DNA from: Hirsutella rhossiliensis | Lineage: Eukaryota; Ascomycota; Sordariomycetes; Hypocreales; Ophiocordycipitaceae | DNA length: 64,000 bases | Reading direction: 5' to 3' | Assembly: GCF_020360975.1 (NCBI RefSeq) | Contig: NW_025408677.1 | Location: 496,001-560,000, forward strand | In this document: one piece after another, positions 41,234 to 48,546 of the stretch | Layout: each line of letters starts with the position of its first letter | Position numbering within the stretch: the stretch's first letter is position 1 | The notes under the pieces: model-generated | Told to the model about the DNA's origin: nothing | What the model saw: the letters and a program-made list of their open reading frames with translations, nothing else | The model's database searches: none | Translations under genes and position numbers: made by a program

Positions 41234-41863
41234 ATGTCGACTGACTCTGCCTCGACGACTCAGGAAGATGAGAGTCCCCTTGACACTAAGTCGGTTTCCT
41301 GTGGACAAACTGGTCATCTCCGTGCCCTTGATAGGTTTCTACGTCCTGTCTCGCCAACTTCGGAGGTTTGGGACACCGAAACTCAATACAACGGCGCAGG
41401 ACGTCGCGATGAACAGGCGCAAGGCGAGATTGCAGAGCCACCTACAGCAGCGGCACATCCGGTGCTCGCACCTAGCCATCTTCATGACTCTTCCTCCTGC
41501 AGCGACGGGAAGGAGAATCGTCCTCCTGGACTTGTATTTCAGGTCGCCGTATCCGACACTTGCCATCGAGTAGAGGCCAACGGATCCATCGATAGCGGAC
41601 AAGACGAACAAATTGAACTGAAGTTCGGCTTCCCTCTTCGCAAGCCTGTTCAAATCACCTTGAGGTTCTCCCAGTGTTCTCCTCCAGGCTCGTCACGATG
41701 CACCAGACAGCGCGAGCGGAGGAGCCATGATGAAATCACCGGGAGGAAGGATGCATGGCTTCGATCGCCTGAGCAAAGATGGCAAGCTCCTAGGCAAAGG
41801 CACAAGAGGCAGCGTGCTCAGAAATTTCGGAGGAGCAAGCGACCGGCCGTGGAAGAGTGTTGA
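41234..41863 (+). CDS. Hypothetical protein, 209 residues
   Basis: An uninterrupted frame starting MSTDSASTTQEDESPLDTKS and ending RRSKRPAVEEC. The N-terminal half is acidic and Ser/Thr-rich. A central segment (QDEQIELKFGFPLRKPVQI) is more hydrophobic, and the C-terminal 60 residues are strongly basic (RQRHKRQRAQKFRRSKR), suggesting nucleic-acid binding or a nuclear signal. No family recognised, no neighbours that inform the role. It may be a chance frame. Confidence 0.4.
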   Translation: MSTDSASTTQEDESPLDTKSVSCGQTGHLRALDRFLRPVSPTSEVWDTETQYNGAGRRDEQAQGEIAEPPTAAAHPVLAPSHLHDSSSCSDGKENRPPGLVFQVAVSDTCHRVEANGSIDSGQDEQIELKFGFPLRKPVQITLRFSQCSPPGSSRCTRQRERRSHDEITGRKDAWLRSPEQRWQAPRQRHKRQRAQKFRRSKRPAVEEC

Positions 41864-42399
41864 ATTTGAGTATCTTTACCAGCCTTAGAATGGGGGTGGT
41901 CCCTTGATGCCTCCTCCATGAAACATTGATTCCACAAGCTAGTATCAACATCCTCGGTCGTCTTCATACGAGACTTGTCGGGGAACTGCCTTGTATTGGC
42001 GATTCATGCGATGTGTGCTGATAGTTCAATCCGTTGTAGCCTGTAAATGCCCCCTGCTGCCTTTATTTACAGTTACCGTGCATTCAAGGAACAAGGTTCG
42101 ATGACAGCATCGGCTCAAGCTCCGCATAACATGCCCCATCACTCCACGAATACTGTAGTGCCTCTAGGACACGGCTTACATACTGGACATTCGGTAAGCA
42201 AAGGTCACAGCGTAAGGTAAATCGTCCTTACCGTTAATCCGAAGCATTCCATTCCAACCAGCCGCTGACGCAAGGCATTTTGCTGGTATGGGTCGACGGT
42301 AGCAATGTGTCAAGATCAAGACGCTCATTCACGGTGCTGCCTAAAAGGCAGCAAGCAGTTCGTAATGCCATATTAGTGATGGATTCGAACCTTCTAGGT
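41864..42399. other. Intergenic, no gene seen; B-box-like sequence beside the copia LTR
   Basis: No coding signal. The minus strand at 42381-42391 reads GGTTCGAATCC, a match to the Pol III B-box/T-arm consensus, but no complete tRNA cloverleaf can be built around it. The copia LTR starts 9 bp away. Confidence 0.3.
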
Positions 42400-42565
42400 T
42401 GTCACAAGTAACTGGAAAGATGCCATGCATGTGAGGGTTATTTTGAGTCAAATTGGCCTTGACCACTGCCCAAGTCAAGGGGACAAAGGTCCCAGTTATA
42501 TACACAAGAATGGTGCCCCTGTAGGTTGGGACGCCTCCTCGGCTGGGGCGGAATATCGCTTGACA
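42400..42565 (-). repeat. 3' LTR of the copia element
   Basis: TGTCACAAGTAACTGG...CGCTTGACA. Contains the same TATATACAC box as the other LTR. Confidence 0.92.
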
Positions 42566-42965
42566 CTCCCACTCGTTCCAGTCCGAGGGGCCTTACCTCC
42601 GACCTCTTGGTTACACTCTGACGGTGGCTGGCTAGGACGCCTCCCCTGTGGACGCCAAGTGGTGAGGCCAGTTACGTACTCCTCCCACTCGTTTCAATCC
42701 ACAGGGCCTATCCCTAGCCCTTTGCCTTGGTGTTCTGTAGACCCGGTCAGGACGCCTCCCCTATGGCCACCAAGTGGTGAGGCCCGTTACGTACTCCTCC
42801 CACTGGTTCCAAGTCCATAGGGCCTATCCCTGACCTAGTGCTGTTGCTTATAGGTGCTAGGGCACCTCCCCCTATGGCCACCATGGAAAGGGGCTGTTAG
42901 GCACTCCTTCCACTGGATCCATGTCCATGGGGGCACCTTTCCTAGCCCTCTTTGCGACTTTCCCT
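42529..42965 (-). repeat. ~110-bp tandem repeats in the copia 3' region
   Basis: The motif GGACGCCTCC (or GGGCACCTCC) begins at 42529, 42635, 42750 and 42860 (spacings 106, 115 and about 110 bp). Each unit also carries a TACTCCTCCCACT-like segment, the complement of a polypurine tract. The first unit lies in the LTR end, so the array grew from the LTR/PPT border. Confidence 0.8.
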
Positions 42966-43000
42966 GTATTCTTGGCAGTGATCCTATACCATGCTCCCAC

Positions 43001-46000
43001 TCACGCAAGGCCCAGCGCACCTCTGAACACCTCAAACCTGTCCTTTGGAAGCGCTTTTGTGAGGCCGTCTGCAACTTGTTGGTCCGTTGGGACGTACTGA
43101 AGGTCGACCTCACCACTGTGCTGCTTCTCTCGGACGAAATGGTGTTGGACATCGATGTGCTTCGTCCTTGCGTGGAACTGAGGATTTCTTGCCAGTGCAA
43201 TTGCTCCCTGGTTGTCCCCATAAATGATTGTGGCTGCTGGCGCATGTCCCTCTTCTTCTGATACCTGTAGCTCTGTTAGGAGCCTTCGTAGCCAGATGGC
43301 CTCTTTTGTTGCCTGGGTTTGTCCGATATATTCGGCTTCGCAGGACGAGAGGGCTGTTGAGGACTGCCGCTTTGATGACCAGCTAATGGCACCACTCCCA
43401 AGGTTGAAAACATAGCCTGAAGTCGACCTCCGCGTCTCGCGGTCTCCAGCCCAGTCTGAGTCAGTGAACCCGGTTAAGGGTTCAATTTCCCCACCGTACA
43501 CTAGGCATAGGTCGATTGTGGCCTTCAAATAACGCATGATCCGTTTTGCGGCTGCTCGGTGTGCCTCTGTTGGCTTAGCCAGGAACCTGCTGCAATACGA
43601 CACTGCGTATGCAATGTCTGGCCTCGTCCCCAACATGGCATACATCAGACTTCCGATTGCCTTAGCGTACCATGTCTTGATTTCATCGTTTGGCTCGTAG
43701 TCCTCTGGGGTTTCAATCTGGTCGGTCTTCATGGGTGTGTACTGGGGCTTAGCCTCGCACATCCCGAAATCCTTGAGGACCTTTTCAATGTACCCCTTTT
43801 GACTCAGCCGAATCGTCCGGTTCCTACGGTCTCTGGTAACAGCCATGCCTAGATAGTGATTGCAAGGGCCAAGGTCTGTCATTTGAAACCGATTGCTCAG
43901 AGCGTTCTTGAGCTTCTGGATTTCCTCCTTCGAGGGTCCAGCAATCAAGAGGTCGTCCACATAAACGGCGATGTAGGTGTGGCCCTTAACAAAAATTCCC
44001 ACATCTGAAGTCAGGGGGTAGAAACCAAGGCCTTCCAAGAATGTGGTAAGTGTCTGGTACCAGATCCTGGGGGCTTGTTTAAGCCCGTATAACGCCTTGT
44101 TCAGTTTGCAGACCCTTCCGGTGCCGTCGTCAAATTCGGGTGGTTGTTCCAGATAGACTTCCCCGTCTATGTTCCCATACAGAAAGGCTGTCTTCACGTC
44201 CATTTGCTCTAGCTCAAGGTCAAGAGCTGCAGCAATGGCGAATATGGCCTTGTAGCTCATGGGCTTGACCACAGATGCGAACGTCTCATTGTAATCAATT
44301 CCTTCTGTTTGCTCAAAGCCTCGGACAACCCACCGAGCCTTGTGTCGAAGAATTTCTCCGTTGGGGCCTTTCTTTAGCTTATAGACCCATTTTCCACTTA
44401 GGATCTTTTTATCGGCTGGACGTGCCACCAGTGACCATGTCTTGTTGTCTGTTAGGGACTTGTGTTCGGACCTCATAGCTTGTAACCATTTTGGCCAGGT
44501 TACGTCTCCTTTGGCGTGCTTGTAGGACGGTGGCTCTGTGGGGTTTTGTGTGTAAAGAGCTGCACCGAGGAAGGAATAGGCTAGCATTATATTCGGGTTG
44601 AGCGGAAATGGATGCCGGATCCTGCGATTCTTTTGCTGTCCTGGTTCTGTAACAACAATCGTATCGAGAATGGTCTCACTGTTGCTCCTACTAGCTGCTG
44701 GCCCGATCTCTGTAGGCACTTCTTCCGCTTCCCCCTCTGCATGCGGAGTCGGGTGGAGGCAGGTCTGATCTTCGTCAAAGGTAACATTGTTGGACACAGT
44801 TATTCCAGAGTCTGTGAGCACGATGTAGTTGGTAGAACCCTGATAGCCTAGCATTCGGCAGGGCTCTGAGACAGGGTCGAACTTCCGGTAGCCGCCTTTC
44901 TTTAGCCAGACGAATCCTTTGGCTCCAAGGGTTCGTAGGTGCGCAAGGTCAGGAGGCTGGCCATACCAAGCTTCGTACGGTGTCTTTCCAATTGGTGAAC
45001 TAGGGGATCGATTCCTGAGATAGACAACTGATCGTAAGAGGATAGGCCAGTGCTTAGATGGGACGTCTTCATCGTCTAGGCTAGCAAGGACTGCTGTGAG
45101 ACGTTCGAGAATAACTCCATTTAGCCTTTCCGCAATGCCGTTTTGTTCGTGTTGCTCAGTTGCTGTTGTGGATAGCGCAATCCCACGGTCCTTGCAGAAG
45201 GCTTGCACCTCAGCAGATATATTTTCTCCAGCCTTATCGACGTGAAGGTTGTAACAACGCCGTTCCGGTCGCTCTGAAGTGTCTAAGACGGACTTGAGGC
45301 AGCCGAGAAGATCAGAGCGATGTTTGATTGGGAATACCCAAGCGAATTGAGTGAAATCATCTGTGAAAACTGCCCAGTATCGTTCTCCGCCGTATCCTTC
45401 AATGTGGAAAGGCCCTGAAATGTCGGCGTGCACATATTCGAGTGGTCTTGTGCCCTTGTGAATCTTCCCCTTATGTGGAACTTGTTTAAGACGGCCTAGT
45501 GCACAGCCTTTGCATAAGCAGGTCCTCTGAATAGGCTTGATCCCTGTGGACATATCCATAAGCTGTTTGATGCCCTGCTCAGAGAGGTGTGCGAGCCTGC
45601 CGTGCCAGATTTGGAGTGTCGGATCTGAAATCGAATAGGCTGCACAAGCAGCAGATAGAAGGGTTGAATTCCGATTCTGGTCCAGGAAGTATAGACCGTT
45701 TTGCTGTATTGCAGTCATACGGAGTTTCTTCCCTGACCAGGCTGCTGCAGAACTGGCACAAAATTCGACTTTTATACCGTCTGAAGTAAGCTGTGAGATG
45801 CTGATTAAGTTGACGCCAGCTTCTGGGTTCCAGAGGGCATCTTTGAGGAGTGCAAAACTGTGTTTTCCGTTCACAAAGGTAGGAACTTTGTAGGTCCCGG
45901 TCGCCTTTGGGTGGGTGATCTGGCCTCCGACACCAAGGATCCCGTCTCCAAAATAAGACCTTAGGCTCACAAAGTTTTCTTTAGACGCGAAAGTGTGTTG

Positions 46001-46153
46001 TGAGGTGCCTGAGTCGAAGATGTGGGTTTTTGAGAGTTTCTCAAGTGTCCTTTGTATTTTAGAAACAGGTGTGGCCGCAAGACTTGTTTGGGCGAAGAAG
46101 GCGCCAATTTCAGACTCTGCTGGAATTCCAGCGATTTCCGACTGGTCGGCTGG
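43001..46153 (-). CDS. Copia Pol polyprotein (protease, integrase, RT, RNase H)
   Basis: The frame opens directly after the gag TGA and ends at 43001. The protease is THIFDSGTSQHTF (Asp-Ser-Gly). Integrase: zinc domain (WHGRLAHLSEQGIKQL, CKGCALGRLKQ) and core (VHADISGPF, AVFTDDFTQFAWVF, TEQHEQNGIAERLNG with the Glu). RT: KWVYKLKKGPNGEILRHKAR, YNETFASVV, QMDVKTAFLYGNIDGEVYLE, YIAVYVDDLLIAG (YVDD). RNase H: GFTDSDWAGDRETRRSTSG, SSCEAEYIGQTQATKEAIWL, DNQGAIALARNP, HIDVQHHFVRE. From the first Met after the TGA (45970) 989 codons are uninterrupted, so all enzymes could be active. Confidence 0.95.
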   Translation of the reverse strand, partial: PADQSEIAGIPAESEIGAFFAQTSLAATPVSKIQRTLEKLSKTHIFDSGTSQHTFASKENFVSLRSYFGDGILGVGGQITHPKATGTYKVPTFVNGKHSFALLKDALWNPEAGVNLISISQLTSDGIKVEFCASSAAAWSGKKLRMTAIQQNGLYFLDQNRNSTLLSAACAAYSISDPTLQIWHGRLAHLSEQGIKQLMDMSTGIKPIQRTCLCKGCALGRLKQVPHKGKIHKGTRPLEYVHADISGPFHIEGYGGERYWAVFTDDFTQFAWVFPIKHRSDLLGCLKSVLDTSERPERRCYNLHVDKAGENISAEVQAFCKDRGIALSTTATEQHEQNGIAERLNGVILERLTAVLASLDDEDVPSKHWPILLRSVVYLRNRSPSSPIGKTPYEAWYGQPPDLAHLRTLGAKGFVWLKKGGYRKFDPVSEPCRMLGYQGSTNYIVLTDSGITVSNNVTFDEDQTCLHPTPHAEGEAEEVPTEIGPAASRSNSETILDTIVVTEPGQQKNRRIRHPFPLNPNIMLAYSFLGAALYTQNPTEPPSYKHAKGDVTWPKWLQAMRSEHKSLTDNKTWSLVARPADKKILSGKWVYKLKKGPNGEILRHKARWVVRGFEQTEGIDYNETFASVVKPMSYKAIFAIAAALDLELEQMDVKTAFLYGNIDGEVYLEQPPEFDDGTGRVCKLNKALYGLKQAPRIWYQTLTTFLEGLGFYPLTSDVGIFVKGHTYIAVYVDDLLIAGPSKEEIQKLKNALSNRFQMTDLGPCNHYLGMAVTRDRRNRTIRLSQKGYIEKVLKDFGMCEAKPQYTPMKTDQIETPEDYEPNDEIKTWYAKAIGSLMYAMLGTRPDIAYAVSYCSRFLAKPTEAHRAAAKRIMRYLKATIDLCLVYGGEIEPLTGFTDSDWAGDRETRRSTSGYVFNLGSGAISWSSKRQSSTALSSCEAEYIGQTQATKEAIWLRRLLTELQVSEEEGHAPAATIIYGDNQGAIALARNPQFHARTKHIDVQHHFVREKQHSGEVDLQYVPTDQQVADGLTKALPKDRFEVFRGALGLA

Positions 46154-47068
46154 TCAATCCCTTGTTTCGGTTACGGTTCGGAGGGAAGCCACAGGTAAAT
46201 CTTCCTTCTGGCTATCCTGACAGTGAGAAGACAGCTCAGGGGTCCTTTGGCGGTCGTTGATTCTAGGCCGTTTTGGTCGAAGTTCTGGGTGTAGGTTCCA
46301 GCACCTGTCTTCACTATGGCCCGGTCTTTTGCAGTGGCAACACTTTTCTCGGTCGTCTCGGCGTCTCTTCGTTGCTAGGAGAGCCACTTTAGCCTGCTCC
46401 TCTGCCTTCTGATTCTTCTCGAAATGTTGCGCTTCTCGAATTGTTGTATCCCAAGAGACCCCAGGGGTCTTGACTTTCCCCTTCTTATCCATTTCTGGGA
46501 TCAGTCGATGAGTCTGATAGAATGTGGTTCTGAAGGCTGAGAATTTGTCTCCTAATTCGATAAGAAACTTGTTGACGAGCTGCGGAGTATTGTAACCAAG
46601 GGTTGAATTAATCCCCAGTAGTTGATTGTTGGCTTCCTGGAGCCTTGAGGCAAAGTTCATGACACCTTTGCAATTCTCGAGGGATAACTCATGGTAGTTC
46701 CGATCCAGTTCCTGGTAGTTGGCACTCCCGGTGGGCTTGTAGTGTTCCTCAACGGTTTCTAGGACGTTGTGTAGCCGGTTGAATGGTTTCTCGTCTATCG
46801 GTTTGACGATCTCTCGAGCATTGAAGCCAAGGGTGGCACGTACGCAATTACATGCGTTATCCTGCTTCTCTTCCCACTTCTCAAGGGCATTGGCATACTC
46901 GCGTTCAGTGTCTGACTGCAACCTGAGGGGTGGCTCCTTGAGAGCGTTGAAGAGTCGGCCATAGTTGTGGGTGCTCAAGAAGTCTGTGATCTGTCTATGC
47001 CATTCGATATACTGATCTGGGGATTCAAGCTTAGTGATCTTCTGTAGTCCGGAAACAATGTTGTCCAT
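46154..47068 (-). CDS. Copia Gag, ending at an in-frame TGA
   Basis: 304 codons: MDNIVSGLQKITKLESPDQY, a copia-type gag core (YIEWHRQITDFLSTHNYGRL, NRNYHELSLENCKGVMNFAS), and a CCHC knuckle (CCHCKRPGHSEDRC). The TGA at 46156-46154 is in the same frame as pol, which continues without any other stop. Either this is a nonsense mutation (CGA to TGA) in a single gag-pol ORF, or Pol is made by readthrough. The next base is C, giving TGA-C, a leaky context in other systems (known). Confidence 0.9.
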   Translation of the reverse strand: MDNIVSGLQKITKLESPDQYIEWHRQITDFLSTHNYGRLFNALKEPPLRLQSDTEREYANALEKWEEKQDNACNCVRATLGFNAREIVKPIDEKPFNRLHNVLETVEEHYKPTGSANYQELDRNYHELSLENCKGVMNFASRLQEANNQLLGINSTLGYNTPQLVNKFLIELGDKFSAFRTTFYQTHRLIPEMDKKGKVKTPGVSWDTTIREAQHFEKNQKAEEQAKVALLATKRRRDDREKCCHCKRPGHSEDRCWNLHPELRPKRPRINDRQRTPELSSHCQDSQKEDLPVASLRTVTETRD

Positions 47069-47277
47069 CCTGAAGATGGTAAAGGGGCAGGGTAATTGGT
47101 AGAACTGTGGAGGATAAATCTGCCTTGTAATCGTGGGAGACTTGATTACGAATGAGTTGGTAGTTGTTCGAATATCCTCCTTTCTCTAATAATATGGCAT
47201 CTTATGGCAGTGGAAAGCTCTCTTCTCCTTATTAGGGGGTTGTGTTCCTTTCTGTCGGAAGAGTGCCTCATTGTCCT

Positions 47278-47355
47278 CGAGGCAGACCGCTAGGCTGTGC
47301 GTGAGGCAGATCGCTGGGCTGTGCGTGAGGCAGACTCCTGGGCTGCGCGTTAGCG
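47278..47355 (-). repeat. Short tandem repeats in the copia leader
   Basis: About three copies of a 26-bp unit containing GAGGCAGA..GCTGGGCTGTGCGT. Part of a 977-bp leader between the PBS and gag that also has a GC-rich GGCCCTGG-type minisatellite at 47800-47900. No gene is recognised in the leader. Confidence 0.65.
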
Positions 47356-48032
47356 ACGGAGATAAGCAGGACTTATCGTGGGGTCGATTTGCGGAGTAAT
47401 TTCGGGAAATCGTATGCGATTACACATCTACCATCTGATAAGTGCCCGGCGGCGCGCACGCGAATATCTCCACGGCCAGCAGCCCAATCCAGGCCATTCC
47501 GGGGCCTGGGGGACTACTACACTCCGGCGGCGCGTTTGGTCGAGGACTCCGTATAGGCTACTGCCCGTCGAGATATTTGCGTTGCAGCGCCGCGAATGGG
47601 TAATGGGGGGCTAGGCTCGGCCACAGGAACTGTGAGATAGTAATGCACTGATCCTACGGCCCTTTGATCCTCAAAAATATGTCTAGTTACATGGATATAA
47701 ATATGTGTAAAGACTCTACGAGGCGGCTGGCTTACGTCGACGAGGGGGCGGTCCGCTTTCCCAGCCGGGTCCTCCGCCCCCGACGGCCCTGACCTCGAGT
47801 TGGACCTGGTCCCGGGCCTGGACCTGGGTCATCGGGCACGGGGGTCCCTACCTGTACCCGTATCTGGCCCTGGCCCTGGCCCCGATCCTGGCCCCGCCGT
47901 CGGCGCTGTTTGAGTTCGTCGACGAGTCGGTTCAAGCTTGACAAAAGGACGAATCATCGATCTCGATCTCTGCGACAATGCATTAGTCGAAAATTAGCTC
48001 AAATGGCAACACTTAGCGTTTGAGAGCCAGTC

Positions 48033-48045
48033 CGGGCTCATAACC
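48033..48045 (-). promoter_or_regulatory. Primer-binding site: initiator tRNA-Met anticodon half
   Basis: Directly after the 5' LTR the minus strand reads GGTTATGAGCCCG. It is complementary to CGGGCTCATAACC, the anticodon stem-loop sequence of eukaryotic initiator tRNA-Met. Drosophila copia uses a half-tRNA primer in this way (known). Confidence 0.75.
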
Positions 48046-48211
48046 TGTCACAAATAACTGGAAAGATGCCATGCATGTGAGGGTTATTGAGAGTCAAATT
48101 GGCCTTGACCACTGCCCAAGTCAAGGGGACAAAGGTCCCAGTTATATACACAAGAATGGTGCCCCTGTAGGTTGGGACGCCTCCTCGGCTGGGGCGGAAT
48201 ATCGCTTGACA
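48046..48211 (-). repeat. 5' LTR of the copia element
   Basis: 166 bp, TGTCACAAATAACTGG...CGCTTGACA; differs from the 3' LTR at a few bases (for example TTATTGAGAG versus TTATTTTGAG). Confidence 0.92.
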
Positions 48212-48546
48212 CAAGGAACAGCACTGGCGCTGCGTGTTGGGACTGCGCAAAGGGTGAAGGATTTTCTGCCTGCTAAGAGTGACGAGCCATTGATCAATTT
48301 GAATCTATAGGTCTCTCTTGATGCTGTACGTGTCTTTGGGGCTAAATCGGCACCTTACCTGACGTACTGCTGCGCATCACAACAACTACGAGCTTGCTGC
48401 CGCTCCAGGACCTGTCGTGAAAACGGGTTAACGATCTAAGTCCGAAGGTCACCTAGTCGGGCTGACTCTAGCAAAGGTGACTGAGAAGGATGAATAATGT
48501 CGTTGGTAAGCGGTGGTATCGAACCTTCTAGATGACAACGTCATCT
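48212..48546. other. Spacer between copia element and hAT E
   Basis: No ORF or RNA recognised. The end holds GGTATCGAACCTTCTAG, close to GGATTCGAACCTTCTAG beside the copia 3' LTR (42381-42397), and the small palindrome AGATGAC..GTCATCT next to the hAT terminus. Confidence 0.35.

Larger units (their letters stand above)
42400..48211 (-). mobile_element. Ty1/copia retrotransposon, 5.8 kb, nearly intact
   Basis: 166-bp LTRs at 42400-42565 and 48046-48211 (TGTCACAA...CTTGACA), differing at a few positions. On the minus strand the order is: 5' LTR, a PBS complementary to an initiator-tRNA half, a 977-bp leader, gag (47068-46154), one TGA, then pol (protease, integrase, RT, RNase H; to 43001), a repeat-rich 3' region, and a polypurine tract (GGAACGAGTGGGAG). 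Integrase before RT defines the copia class. No 5-bp target duplication is seen (taggt on the left, caagg on the right), so at least one flank has been rearranged. Confidence 0.93.

Noticed and set aside
42381..42400. A tRNA gene beside the copia LTR
   Set aside because: Only the B-box/T-arm motif matches, the T-stem has a mismatch, and no D-arm, anticodon arm or acceptor stem can be paired.
47732..47944. Gly/Gln/Pro-rich minus-strand ORF in the copia leader
   Set aside because: Its start is not an ATG and its sequence is explained by a GGCCCTGG-type minisatellite. It is probably not translated.
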